Shown: positions 9,246 to 17,643 of the stretch, one piece after another | Position numbering within the stretch: the stretch's first letter is position 1 | Layout of the letters: every line of letters starts with the position of its first letter | NCBI RefSeq assembly: GCF_015169395.1 | Contig: NZ_CP063458.1 | Span: forward strand, 5,704,001 to 5,768,000 | Origin: Humisphaera borealis | GTDB lineage: Bacteria > Planctomycetota > Phycisphaerae > Tepidisphaerales > Tepidisphaeraceae | Direction of reading: 5' to 3' | Length of the DNA stretch: 64,000 nt | Position numbers and translations under genes: made by a program | The notes under the pieces: model-generated | The model's database searches: none | Seen by the model: the letters and a program-made list of their open reading frames with translations, nothing else | What the model was told of the DNA's origin: nothing

Positions 9246-9851
9246 TCAGCGACTACTGATCAGGTTGGAAGAGAATCGGCTGATCCCACGATCCGTGACG
9301 AGCATACTAAGCGGCATGTCATGGTCAAGGACGGGAATCTCCGGAACCACCTGGTCGGAGAACGCCAACCCGCACGGAATGCCCACAAACTCTGGCTGGG
9401 CGAGAAACCGGTCATAGAAACCCATGCCCCGTCCGATGCGGTATCCCTGCTCACTGAATCCCAGTCCCGGGACAACCACCAGATCGATCAGATCGGTCGG
9501 GATGGGCTTGCCAGCCGTCGCGTCGGGCTCGCGAATCCCATGGCCTGTCGTCGTCATCCCGGTTTGTAGCGACGAAATCTCCACCGGCAGGATTCGCCGC
9601 TGGTCCCAGCTGACGCGCGGCACGACGACCGTTTTTCCGGACTGCCAACATTTCAGCGCCAGGGAAGCAATATCGACTTCGAGCGTCGTGCTCATGTAGA
9701 GCATGACGGTTGATGCCGCGGCGAACTCAGGCGTCGTCGCCAACAGCGAACAGGCCGCGATGCTCTTGGCATGGCGGTCGGCATCGGTCATGCCGGCAAG
9801 GATGTCGCGCAGTTTGCGGCGAATCGCTGGCTTGTTGGTTCCATCGTTCAT
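9246..9851 (-). CDS. 5-formyltetrahydrofolate cyclo-ligase
   Basis: This enzyme converts 5-formyl-THF to 5,10-methenyl-THF with ATP in cytoplasmic one-carbon metabolism. The 201-residue protein shows the family layout: a basic N-terminus (KPAIRRKLRDILAGM), the substrate region VMLYMSTTLEVD, and the signature VVPGLGFSEQGYRIGRGMGFYDRFL, quoted here in part. I chose ATG 9851 over 9860 because the extra three residues add nothing. In many bacteria 6S RNA lies near this gene; I did not find a convincing 6S fold in the short flanks. Confidence 0.9.
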   Translation of the reverse strand: MNDGTNKPAIRRKLRDILAGMTDADRHAKSIAACSLLATTPEFAAASTVMLYMSTTLEVDIASLALKCWQSGKTVVVPRVSWDQRRILPVEISSLQTGMTTTGHGIREPDATAGKPIPTDLIDLVVVPGLGFSEQGYRIGRGMGFYDRFLAQPEFVGIPCGLAFSDQVVPEIPVLDHDMPLSMLVTDRGISRFSSNLISSR

Positions 9852-9997
9852 AACACACAACCCTCGAACAACTGTAGTAAGACGAACCCCGACAATCCAC
9901 GCCCACTAACACCAAGCCCGTTCCTCGTGCACCCGTTGAGCCCATTTCCCCGACGCTCCGACACCTTCTACGCTCCCCGGGGCGTATCCGTTTGAGC

Positions 9998-11413
9998 CTA
10001 CTTCATTCTATCGGATCCCTCATTCGCATTCTCGCCCGCCTTTGGCTGGTTCCAAAGCCAGTCGAGCCGTCTGCCGATCTCCTTCTCAAATCCCTGGTCG
10101 CTCGGCACATAATATGTCTTATCGACACCCAAATAGTCCTGCGCCACAAATGCCCCGGGTTGGTCGTGGGCATATTGATAGCCGGCACCATTCCCGAGTC
10201 TTGCCGCACCGGCGTAAGTCCCGTCCCGAAGATGCTTTGGAACGGGAATGGTGCGGCCGTTGCGGACATCGTCCACCGCCGCATTGATCGCCGCATAGGA
10301 GCGGTTCGATTTGGGTGCGGCCGACATGTAAACGACTGCCTGCGCCAGTGTAATGCGGGCTTCGGGCATGCCAATGCGCTCGACGATGTCATAACACGCA
10401 GCCGCGATGCTGATCGCTCGCGGGTCGGCGTTGCCGACGTCCTCGCTTGCCAGGATCGCAATCCGTCGGGCGATGAAGCGAGGGTCTTCCCCGGCCTCTA
10501 ACATTCTCGCGAGCCAATAGATCGCCGCATCGGGATCGGAGCCGCGCATCGATTTGATCAGTGCGCTTGCGGCATCGTAATGCTCGTCGCCGGTGCCGTC
10601 GTACACGATCGCCTTCTGCTGGATCGACTGCTCGGCGACGTCGAGGGAAATTGTGAGCGTGGGGACGGACCCACGAAGGGTAGACGGCTCCTTACCCTCG
10701 GCGCTTTCGTGCTGGTGTGCCTTCGTGCCTTCCTCCATCAAGCTCAGGACCGCCACTTCCAGCGCCATCAGCGCCCGGCGGGCGTCGCCGTCGCAGATTT
10801 TCGCCCAGTGATCGACGGCCTCGTCCGTTAGTTCGATCGGCAGCTTGCCAAAGCCTCGCTCTTTGTCCGTCGCCGCCCGGCGAATGAGTTGCCGGATATC
10901 GTCCTCGGCGATCGGAGCGAACTGAAACACCTGGCTGCGAGAGATCAGCGGCGAATTGACGGAGAAAAACGGGTTCTCCGTCGTCGCCCCGACCAGGATA
11001 ATGTGACCCGCCTCGACATCCGGCAGCAGGATGTCCTGCTGCGACCGATTGAACCGGTGAATCTCGTCGAGAAACAGCACTGTACGGCGACCATTGTGAC
11101 CGAGGCGGTCGCGCGCCCCATCCAGAATCGCCCGAACCTCTTTCACTCCCACGGCGGCGGCGTTGACCTGCTCGAAGTGACAGTTCGTGTACTGCGCCAC
11201 CAGCGACGCGAGCGTGGTTTTCCCGGTGCCCGGCGGCCCGTAGAAGATGACACTGGTCAATCGGTCGGCCTCGAGCATGCGCCTCAGCAGCTTGCCGGGC
11301 GCCAGAAAGTGCTGCTGACCGACGAACTCGTCGAGCGACCGCGGGCGCATCCGCACCGCCAGCGGGGCCACGCGGTCGAGATTCTTCTGGCGTACATCGG
11401 CGAAGAGGTCCAT
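9998..11413 (-). CDS. rarA: Replication-associated recombination protein A (RarA/MgsA)
   Basis: This is an AAA+ ATPase of the clamp-loader-like RarA/WRNIP1 family, acting at stalled replication forks. The 471-residue protein starts MDLFADVRQKNLDRVAPLAVRMRP, then carries RPRSLDEFVGQQHFL, Walker A GPPGTGKTT, Walker B LFLDEIHRF and a sensor region VGATTENPFFSVNSPLISR. The C-terminal tetramerisation part (GSDPDAAIYWLARMLEAGEDP) is complete. The open frame runs upstream through the neighbouring oxyR gene, but homology begins at ATG 11413. It is divergent from oxyR. Confidence 0.95.
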   Translation of the reverse strand: MDLFADVRQKNLDRVAPLAVRMRPRSLDEFVGQQHFLAPGKLLRRMLEADRLTSVIFYGPPGTGKTTLASLVAQYTNCHFEQVNAAAVGVKEVRAILDGARDRLGHNGRRTVLFLDEIHRFNRSQQDILLPDVEAGHIILVGATTENPFFSVNSPLISRSQVFQFAPIAEDDIRQLIRRAATDKERGFGKLPIELTDEAVDHWAKICDGDARRALMALEVAVLSLMEEGTKAHQHESAEGKEPSTLRGSVPTLTISLDVAEQSIQQKAIVYDGTGDEHYDAASALIKSMRGSDPDAAIYWLARMLEAGEDPRFIARRIAILASEDVGNADPRAISIAAACYDIVERIGMPEARITLAQAVVYMSAAPKSNRSYAAINAAVDDVRNGRTIPVPKHLRDGTYAGAARLGNGAGYQYAHDQPGAFVAQDYLGVDKTYYVPSDQGFEKEIGRRLDWLWNQPKAGENANEGSDRMK

Positions 11414-11496
11414 TCGCGGATTATAGCCCGGCGACCTGCGGTGTTGGGGCCGACACCCTCGCCGCCATTGACAATCGCTCTGCAATCTGAGAATCC

Positions 11497-11511
11497 ATAG
11501 TCCACAGCTAT
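11497..11511 (+). promoter_or_regulatory. Candidate OxyR box overlapping the oxyR start codon
   Basis: The sequence reads ATAG-N7-CTAT, the core of the OxyR recognition motif. The last two bases are the A and T of the oxyR ATG. A TTGACA hexamer lies at 11468-11473, with no good -10 box at 17-18 bases. This suggests autoregulation, but only one motif unit is visible. Confidence 0.4.
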
Positions 11512-12388
11512 GGAAATTAACCAACTCGTTTATCTGGTCGCGATCGCCGAAGAGGCCAGTTTCTCTCGCGCCGCCGAGCGATTGGGCGTCGCCCAGCCGT
11601 CGATCAGCCAGCAGGTGAAGAAGCTGGAGGACGAACTGGGTACCCCGTTGCTCGACCGCCTGCCCCGACGCGTCGTTCCGACGGCGGCAGGGGAAAAGCT
11701 GCTGGAACACGCCCGGCGGATACTCGCCGAACTGTCCGACGCCCGCCGAAGGCTGTCAGACTCGGCCACCACAGTGTCGGGTTCGCTCAAGATCGGCGCG
11801 ATTCCCACCATCGCGCCCTACCTGCTTCCCGATGTCCTCAAGCACTTCGCCAGCAAACACCCCCATGTGCATGTCGATGTCGTTGAGGATGTGACCGCCC
11901 GCCTGGCTTCGCTCGCCGAGCAGGGGGAACTCGACCTGGCGATCCTTTCCACGCTCGAAGGGGGCCCCACGTTGCACGTCGAGACCATTGGCCACGAGGC
12001 GCTGCACCTCCTGCTGCCCAAAGCCCACCGTCTGGCCAAACGAAAAAGCGTTCCCTGGTCGGACCTGACCGAAGAGCGGTTCCTGGTGCTGCACGAAATG
12101 CACTGCCTCTCGGGACAGGTGGCGCACGTCTGCCAGCGGCGCAAGGTCCGGCCGAACGTGGTGATGCGGGGTGCACAACTGAGCACCATCGCGGAAATGG
12201 TGTCGGCCGGGATCGGCGTAAGCGTGGTGCCGGCGATGATGGCCGACCACGACAAAAACCCCGGGCGATTGACCCTGCCATTTGCCGGCGAAGCACCCAC
12301 GCGGGAAATTTGCCTGGCCTGGAGCCTGCTCCGTTACCGAACCCAGGCAGCTAGGGCGATGGAACAGACGATTCGGCAGCGGCTATGA
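11510..12388 (+). CDS. oxyR: OxyR-like LysR-family redox regulator
   Basis: This is a LysR-type transcription factor, probably a hydrogen-peroxide sensor. The N-terminal winged helix (MEINQLVYLVAIAEEASFSR, AAERLGVAQPSISQQVKKLE) is followed by a substrate-binding-like domain. Two cysteines fall at residues 199 and 208 in HCLSGQVAHVC, the same numbering and spacing as the redox-active C199/C208 pair of E. coli OxyR, which supports OxyR rather than a generic LysR. The 292-residue length is normal. It is divergent from rarA, with a 96-base spacer carrying a possible OxyR site. No catalase or peroxiredoxin gene is adjacent. Confidence 0.88.
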   Translation: MEINQLVYLVAIAEEASFSRAAERLGVAQPSISQQVKKLEDELGTPLLDRLPRRVVPTAAGEKLLEHARRILAELSDARRRLSDSATTVSGSLKIGAIPTIAPYLLPDVLKHFASKHPHVHVDVVEDVTARLASLAEQGELDLAILSTLEGGPTLHVETIGHEALHLLLPKAHRLAKRKSVPWSDLTEERFLVLHEMHCLSGQVAHVCQRRKVRPNVVMRGAQLSTIAEMVSAGIGVSVVPAMMADHDKNPGRLTLPFAGEAPTREICLAWSLLRYRTQAARAMEQTIRQRL

Positions 12389-12447
12389 AGTTCGGATCGA
12401 CGGGCGGTTGTCACCGATCGGCCCATCGTCGCAAGGCCCTCTTACGC

Positions 12448-12478
12448 AAAAACCCTCGCCCGAGAGGACGAGGGTTTT
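12448..12478. terminator. Bidirectional terminator between oxyR and tRNA-Ala
   Basis: AAAACCCTCG at 12449-12458 pairs with CGAGGGTTTT at 12469-12478 over a 10-base loop. There is a T run on the + strand for oxyR and an A run whose complement serves the tRNA on the minus strand. Confidence 0.8.
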
Positions 12479-12487
12479 CTGTCACCA

Positions 12488-12560
12488 TGGAGCGTACCGG
12501 GATCGAACCGGTAACCTCCGCGTTGCAAACGCGGCGCTCTCCCAATTGAGCTAACGCCCC
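12488..12560 (-). tRNA. tRNA-Ala (TGC)
   Basis: On the minus strand the 73-base sequence folds as a cloverleaf. The GGGGCGT acceptor pairs with ACGCTCC with one G-T, the D-arm is TAGCTCAATTGGGAGAGC, and the anticodon stem CGCGT/ACGCG, after GCC, frames loop TTGCAAC. The T-arm contains GGTTCGATCC. CCA is not encoded. Confidence 0.95.
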
Positions 12561-12713
12561 TCCAGTCCGGGCATTCTAGGGTTTGCGACGAAACCTTCAA
12601 CTGCCCGAAGACGCAGGATTGTCGGCACTCGGCAAGAAACTCAGCGCCGTGCCATCTTCCACTGTACTATCGACGCATTGGCGATACGCTCCGTTCGACA
12701 CCTGGAGGATTCC

Positions 12714-14195
12714 ATGGCTATCCGATCGCTTCTTTTGGCTTCACTGCTTCTGTGCACGACGGTCGCCGCGGCCAACCCGTCTTACCGTCTGGACCTTCGC
12801 ACCCGTGCGCCGGTCGGCGGAGTTGGTGGCCTGATCGAGGTGGTCGAGAAGCCCGCCGAGTGGGCCCCGTCGGAAACAGCGCTGGTCATCTGCGACATGT
12901 GGGATACCCACTGGTGCAAGAGTGCATCGGAGCGAACCGCGCTGGTCGCACCACGGATCGACAAGCTGGCAAAGTCCATGCGAGCGAACGGGTCGCTGAT
13001 CATCCATGCCCCCAGTGACACGATGAAGTTCTACGCCGAAGCTCCCGGCCGAAGACTCGCGATCGCCGCCCCGAAGGTCGAGCCGCCGAGCCCGCCCAAC
13101 CGCACCGGCGGGCCTGCTCTCCCGATCGATGACAAAGACAACGGCTGCGACGACCTTCCCCAGTGCGTCATCCCCAACGGCAAGACGATTCCGTATCCGT
13201 GGAAGCGGCAGATCTCGACGATCGAAATCGCCGACACCGACCCCATCACCGACAACGGCCAGGAGGTCTACAACCTCCTCAAGCAGCGGGGCATCAAGCA
13301 CCTTCTCGTGTGCGGCGTTCATACGAACATGTGCATCCTGCATCGATCGTTCGCGATCAAGCAGATGACGCGGTGGGGCATCGATTGCGCCCTGGTCCGC
13401 GACTGCACCGATGCGATGTACAACCCGCGTCGGGCACCGTTCGTCAGCCATGCCTGCGGTACGGGGATGGTCATTGAGTACATCGAGCAGTTCTGGTGTC
13501 CTTCGATCCTGAGCACACAGATCCTCGCCGACGCCAAGCCGACGAAAGTACTGCTCATCTCGGCCGAGCAGGAGTATGGTGCCAAGGAAACCCTGCCTGC
13601 CTTTGCAAAAGAAGTCCTCGAACCGCTCGGCTACGCAACCCAGCACATCAACAGCGACGACGTGAAGAGCATTGCCGGCCTGGACGCATTGAAAGACGCC
13701 GACGTGCTGGTGCTGTTCCTGCGTCGTCGCGAACTGCCCGAGGATCAGTTGGCGAAGTTCAAAGCCTGGTTCGAAGCCGGCAAGCCCGTGGTCGCGCTGC
13801 GAACGGCCTCGCATGGGTTCCAGACTTACCTGGAGTTCGACAAGCAGGTGCTCGGCGGAAGCTACACCAACCATTACGGCAAGGGCGGGATCACGAAGAT
13901 CACGATCGACGAGAAGGCCAAGGACCACCCGATCCTGCGCGGCGTAAAGGGCCCCTTCGAATCGAACGGATCGCTGTACAAGGTCAATCCCCTGGGACCC
14001 AACACAACGCCGCTGCTGACGGGCACGTTCCAGGACAAGCCGCCGGAGCCGGTGGCCTGGACGAACACGTATAAAGGCGGCCGGATCTTTTACACCTCGC
14101 TCGGGCATGCCGACGACTTCAAGTTGCCGCAGTTCCGCACACTGCTGAGCAACGCCATCCAATGGGCCGCGGACAAGCCCGTGACCGTCAAGTAG
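12714..14195 (+). CDS. Exported isochorismatase-like hydrolase fused to a ThuA-like domain
   Basis: This is a two-domain exported protein. A signal peptide (MAIRSLLLASLLLCTTVAAA) is followed by a cysteine-hydrolase domain (about residues 20-265). That domain has ALVICDMWDTHWC carrying the catalytic Asp and CGVHTNMC carrying the nucleophile Cys. The C-terminal part (about 275-490) looks like a ThuA/trehalose-utilisation fold: VLLISAEQEYG at the start, DADVLVLFLRRRELPEDQLAKF, GKPVVALRTASHGF and a late GGRIFYTSLGHADDF. The start at 12714 has GGAGG six bases ahead; 12678 would spoil the signal peptide. ThuA domains are frequent in planctomycete sugar metabolism. The substrate is unknown. The next gene is an altronate-dehydratase relative. 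Confidence 0.85.
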   Translation: MAIRSLLLASLLLCTTVAAANPSYRLDLRTRAPVGGVGGLIEVVEKPAEWAPSETALVICDMWDTHWCKSASERTALVAPRIDKLAKSMRANGSLIIHAPSDTMKFYAEAPGRRLAIAAPKVEPPSPPNRTGGPALPIDDKDNGCDDLPQCVIPNGKTIPYPWKRQISTIEIADTDPITDNGQEVYNLLKQRGIKHLLVCGVHTNMCILHRSFAIKQMTRWGIDCALVRDCTDAMYNPRRAPFVSHACGTGMVIEYIEQFWCPSILSTQILADAKPTKVLLISAEQEYGAKETLPAFAKEVLEPLGYATQHINSDDVKSIAGLDALKDADVLVLFLRRRELPEDQLAKFKAWFEAGKPVVALRTASHGFQTYLEFDKQVLGGSYTNHYGKGGITKITIDEKAKDHPILRGVKGPFESNGSLYKVNPLGPNTTPLLTGTFQDKPPEPVAWTNTYKGGRIFYTSLGHADDFKLPQFRTLLSNAIQWAADKPVTVK

Positions 14196-14229
14196 GCGGG
14201 TCAAACTCGGCGCTCCCGAGAGACGTGGA

Positions 14230-14369
14230 GGACAGACATTCTTGTCTGTCACTCGGGACCAAGCGGCCGTTCGAGCGTCAGCCGACTTCTTTGATTCGTC
14301 GCAAGTCGAGGGCGGATCCGTGTTCGAAGACTCGGCTTGGTCCGCCTCGACTGACAAGAATGTCCGTCC
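14230..14369. repeat. Imperfect 34-bp inverted repeat (GACATTCTTGTC type)
   Basis: Arms 14230-14263 and 14336-14369 are similar reverse complements sharing GACATTCTTGTC and GGACCAAG. The right arm runs to within eight bases of the ATG of the next gene. It belongs to the same class as the other spacer palindromes. Confidence 0.7.
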
Positions 14370-14377
14370 CCAATGAC

Positions 14378-15877
14378 ATGCCCGATTTCCTCCGTATCCA
14401 TCTTCGAGACAACGTCGCCGTCGCGCTGTCGGAATTGCCGCAGGGATCTGCAGTGCTCGGGATCGTCACCAACGCGGTGATTCCGCGCGGGCACAAGGTG
14501 GCGTTGAAGGATCTTGCAGCGGGCGAGCATGTCATCAAGTACGGCCACCCCATTGGCCGGGCCATGCGCCACATTGCCGCAGGCGAACTCGTTCATTCGC
14601 ACAATCTGACGAGCGACCTCGCCGGCTCTGTCGGCAATGCAGACTTTAGCGCACCAATCACTTCGGCGATCAACAACCCGCCGGCGACGCCCCGTACCTT
14701 CGACGGCTTCCGCCGCCACGACGGCGGCGTCGGTATCCGCAACGAAGTCTGGATCATCAACACCGTCGCGTGTGTGAACCGCGCCAGCGAGCAGATTGCC
14801 CGCGCTGCCAACGCTCGCTACTGCAGCTACAAAACTTGCGACGGCGTCTTTTCCTTTACCCATCCGTTCGGCTGCGCCCAGCTTGGCGACGACCTGCTCT
14901 ACACCCAGAAGGTCCTTGCCGGCCTGATTCGCCATCCCAATGCCGCCGCGGTGCTGATCCTCGGCCTTGGTTGCGAAAACAACCAGATGAAGCTGCTGCT
15001 GGAGCAGGTCGGCAGCGTCAACGCCGATCGGGTGAAGTACTTCAACGCGCAGGACGTCGCCGACGAGATCGAGTCCGGACTCGACATCGCCGCGAACCTG
15101 GTCGAATGGGCCTGTCAGTTCAAACGGGAGCCGATCGATGCGCGGGAGTTGATCGTCGGCCTCAAGTGTGGCGGCAGCGACGGGCTGAGCGGCATCACCG
15201 CCAACCCGCTGGTCGGCCGCGTCGCCGATCGACACTGTGCCCGGGGCGGAACGGCGTTGCTGACCGAAGTCCCGGAGATGTTCGGCGCCGAGCAGGTGCT
15301 GCTCGAGCGATGCAGCAGTCGACGAACGATCGACGACACGCTGACGATGGTCAACGGCTTCCGTGACTACTTTCGCCGCTACAACCAGCCGATCGACGAG
15401 AACCCGTCGCCGGGGAACAAGGACGGCGGCATCACCACGCTAGCCGAGAAATCGCTCGGCTGCGTGCAGAAGGCCGGGTCGTCACCGATCGTCGATGTGC
15501 TTCCCTACGGCATGCCTGCGAAACCGGGCCGCAGGGGCGTGGCGCTGGTGAACGCCCCCGGCAACGACGGCGTTTCCAGCACCGCAATGACCGTTGCCGG
15601 TGCCCACCTGCTGCTGTTCACCACCGGCCGGGGAACACCGCTGGGAATGCCGGTGCCGACGATCAAAGTCTCCAGTAACACCGCACTGCGCGATCGCAAG
15701 CCGAGCTGGATCGATTTTGACGCCGGTGCCATGCTCGCCGACGGCGCCTCGGCCGACGACCTGGCCGAGCAGCTCTACGATCTGTGCCTCGATGTCGCCA
15801 GCGGTAAACGCGAAGCACGGAACGAGATCAGCGGCAACCGCGAGATCGCGATCTGGAAAGACGGCGTCACGCTGTAG
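14378..15877 (+). CDS. UxaA-family (altronate/galactarate dehydratase-like) hydrolyase
   Basis: This is a lyase of the UxaA/GarD family, which dehydrates sugar acids such as D-altronate to a 2-keto-3-deoxy acid. The single chain holds an N-terminal SAF domain (IHLRDNVAVAL ... GHKVALKDLAAGEHVIKYGHPIGRA) and the C-terminal catalytic part. The latter shows GFRRHDGGVGIRNEVWI, HPFGCAQLGDD, LGLGCENNQ and LKCGGSDGLSGITANP, all family hallmarks. The start at 14378 avoids translating the inverted repeat; ATG 14360 lies in its right arm. The substrate cannot be fixed from sequence. The product would feed a KDG/KDPG route, and a KDPG aldolase occurs 44 kb away. Confidence 0.9.
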   Translation: MPDFLRIHLRDNVAVALSELPQGSAVLGIVTNAVIPRGHKVALKDLAAGEHVIKYGHPIGRAMRHIAAGELVHSHNLTSDLAGSVGNADFSAPITSAINNPPATPRTFDGFRRHDGGVGIRNEVWIINTVACVNRASEQIARAANARYCSYKTCDGVFSFTHPFGCAQLGDDLLYTQKVLAGLIRHPNAAAVLILGLGCENNQMKLLLEQVGSVNADRVKYFNAQDVADEIESGLDIAANLVEWACQFKREPIDARELIVGLKCGGSDGLSGITANPLVGRVADRHCARGGTALLTEVPEMFGAEQVLLERCSSRRTIDDTLTMVNGFRDYFRRYNQPIDENPSPGNKDGGITTLAEKSLGCVQKAGSSPIVDVLPYGMPAKPGRRGVALVNAPGNDGVSSTAMTVAGAHLLLFTTGRGTPLGMPVPTIKVSSNTALRDRKPSWIDFDAGAMLADGASADDLAEQLYDLCLDVASGKREARNEISGNREIAIWKDGVTL

Positions 15878-15889
15878 TCGGTCCACCCG

Positions 15890-16234
15890 CTAAACAGTTG
15901 TCTCGTTCTTCGCGCGTCTCCGATTCTTCCCCTTCGACTGCCTCTTCGTGTCGTCGCCGACGAGCGTCCCCAGGCCGACGACGAACATCGCGATCCCCAG
16001 GCCTAGCGCCACCCAGCTTCGCACGCCGGAAAGTGTGAAAAGGCCCAGGACGGCGAGCAGGCCACCCGAAATCCAAAGCGTCCAACCGACGATCGATTCC
16101 CGCTTCGACTTGGCCGATTCTGCGGATGCCGGAGTCGCCGGTTTGAACTCCAGGAGGTCGCTGCCGCATCGCGGGCAGTACATCGCCTGCTCAGGCACTG
16201 GCGTCGAACACTCGGGGCAGGCGTAGTCGGACAT
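15890..16234 (-). CDS. Zinc-ribbon membrane protein, unknown role
   Basis: This small protein starts MSDYACPECSTPVPEQAMYCPRCG, a double CxxC zinc ribbon. Two membrane helices follow (WTLWISGGLLAVLGLFTL and VALGLGIAMFVVGLGTLVG), then a basic tail (KRQSKGKNRRRAK). The layout resembles zinc-ribbon membrane proteins of unknown function common in bacteria. The start at 16234 is preferred to 16249, as the cysteine ribbon usually begins within a few residues. It overlaps no other gene and is convergent with the UxaA-like gene. I infer a cytoplasmic ribbon and a membrane anchor. Confidence 0.75.
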   Translation of the reverse strand: MSDYACPECSTPVPEQAMYCPRCGSDLLEFKPATPASAESAKSKRESIVGWTLWISGGLLAVLGLFTLSGVRSWVALGLGIAMFVVGLGTLVGDDTKRQSKGKNRRRAKNETTV

Positions 16235-16285
16235 GTGGAGCCCTCGCACGGGTCGGGTTCGGGGTCGGGATCAGGGGTCGAGACA

Positions 16286-16525
16286 TCAGGCCGACTCGTC
16301 CAGGTCGATCAGCGGCTCACCGGGATAAATCGCCGCACCCTCGGCGACAAGAAGCCGCCGTACGTGGCCGCTGCAATCGGCTTCTAGCTCGCCGCAGGCT
16401 TTGTCTGTCTCGATGTCTGCAATCACCTGCCCTTTGAGGATGTACTCGCCTTCCTTCACCCGCCATCTCGAAAGGATAAACGGGCCGCCTTGGAGCAACA
16501 TTGGAGTGGAAATCGTCCTAGCCAT
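16286..16525 (-). CDS. Stand-alone lipoyl/biotinyl domain protein (79 aa)
   Basis: The whole protein is one lipoyl-type beta-barrel domain: MARTISTPMLLQGGPFILSR, then VKEGEYILKGQVIADIETDKA with the modifiable lysine in ETDKA, then GHVRRLLVAEGAAIYPGEPLIDL. This matches the N-terminal lipoyl domain of 2-oxoacid dehydrogenase E2 subunits, but no catalytic domain, E1 or E3 gene is nearby. It could serve as a carrier for another complex or be a remnant. A TATACT-like box sits 12 bases before the ATG with little room for a leader, and no clear Shine-Dalgarno is seen. Confidence 0.75.
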   Translation of the reverse strand: MARTISTPMLLQGGPFILSRWRVKEGEYILKGQVIADIETDKACGELEADCSGHVRRLLVAEGAAIYPGEPLIDLDESA

Positions 16526-16654
16526 TTCTTGGTTTAGTATAACCGGCTCCGGCCTTCCGCCGCATTTGCTTGGAGGACTTGTCCGGCACCGTTACTATCC
16601 GAAGGGAAGCCCGGTTCGTCTGGGCGATACCGCATCTCGCTCCGGAGGAACCCC

Positions 16655-17587
16655 ATGCTCACTCGTCGCAACCTGCTCAAGTTCGCCGCCCTTTCGGCCG
16701 CCGGCACGGCCCTGGGCTGCTCAACCAGCACCACGTCCGCCGACCCGGTCGCGAAGGACAAGGTCAAAGCCCCGTTGTTCAAGATCTCGCTCGCCGAGTG
16801 GTCCTTCCACGTCGCGATGCTTAAGGACAAGTCGATGGACCACCTCGACTTCGCCAAGGTTGCCCGCACCGAGTTTGACATCGACGGCGTCGAGTACGTC
16901 AACCAGATGTTCATGGACAAGGCCACCAACCAAGCCTATCTCGCCGACATGAAGAAGCGTGCCGACGATCATGGCGTACGCAGCGTACTGATCATGTGCG
17001 ATCGGGAAGGCGACCTCGGCGACCCCGACGAGGCCAAGCGCAAACTTGCCGTTGAAAACCACCACAAGTGGGCCGACGCTGCGAAGTTTCTCGGCTGCCA
17101 CTCGATCCGCGTGAACGCCAAGAGCAAGGGGAGCTACGACGAGCAGAGCAAGCTCGCCGCCGACGGCCTGGCACGGCTCAGCGATTACTGCGCCAAGCTG
17201 GACCTTAACTGCATCGTCGAGAACCACGGCGGTCTCTCGAGCAATGGCGAATGGCTCGCCAAGACCATCAAGGCGACCGGCAAGAAGAACTGCGGCACAC
17301 TCCCCGATTTCGGCAATTTCAAGGTCTCCCCGACCGAAGAATACGACCGCTACAAGGGCGTGACGGAGCTCATGCCCTTCGCCAAAGGCGTCAGCGCCAA
17401 AAGCCATGAGTTCGACGCGCAGGGCAACGAGACCAAAACCGATTACATCAAGATGATGAAAATCGTCCTCGGTGCCGGCTACCACAGCTACGTCGGCATC
17501 GAGTACGAAGGAACCAAGCTCGCAGAGCGCGACGGCATCAAGGCCACGCTCAACTTGCTCAAGCGCGTGCGGGAGCAGTTGGCGTAA
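16655..17587 (+). CDS. Exported sugar phosphate isomerase/epimerase-like TIM-barrel lipoprotein
   Basis: This is an AP-endonuclease-2-like TIM-barrel protein of the family that includes xylose isomerase-like and inositol-catabolic epimerases. The N-terminus, [22 protein letters not shown], combines a twin-arginine-like motif and a lipobox (ALGC), so it is probably exported and lipid-anchored. The barrel shows [39 protein letters not shown] and SYVGIEYEG, typical of this family. A good GGAGG lies before ATG 16655. Such exported isomerase-like proteins are numerous in planctomycetes; the substrate is not predictable. A short terminator hairpin follows. Confidence 0.88.
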   Translation: MLTRRNLLKFAALSAAGTALGCSTSTTSADPVAKDKVKAPLFKISLAEWSFHVAMLKDKSMDHLDFAKVARTEFDIDGVEYVNQMFMDKATNQAYLADMKKRADDHGVRSVLIMCDREGDLGDPDEAKRKLAVENHHKWADAAKFLGCHSIRVNAKSKGSYDEQSKLAADGLARLSDYCAKLDLNCIVENHGGLSSNGEWLAKTIKATGKKNCGTLPDFGNFKVSPTEEYDRYKGVTELMPFAKGVSAKSHEFDAQGNETKTDYIKMMKIVLGAGYHSYVGIEYEGTKLAERDGIKATLNLLKRVREQLA

Positions 17588-17611
17588 CCGACCCCAACGT
17601 ATGGCAACGAA

Positions 17612-17641
17612 TCCCCTCCTCCGGTACGCCGGAGGAGGGGA
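17612..17641. terminator. Bidirectional hairpin between convergent genes
   Basis: CCCCTCCTCCGG (17613-17624) pairs perfectly with CCGGAGGAGGGG (17629-17640) around a TACG tetraloop, extended by one outer T-A pair. It sits between two convergent stop codons; no long T run is present. Confidence 0.7.
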
Positions 17642-17643
17642 GT

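Noticed and set aside
9852-9997. Possible 6S RNA next to the 5-formyl-THF cyclo-ligase gene
   Set aside because: The spacer is too short and has no long hairpin with a central bubble.
12741-14357. Minus-strand open frame over the isochorismatase/ThuA gene
   Set aside because: It is antisense to a gene with a signal peptide, ribosome binding site and clear motifs.
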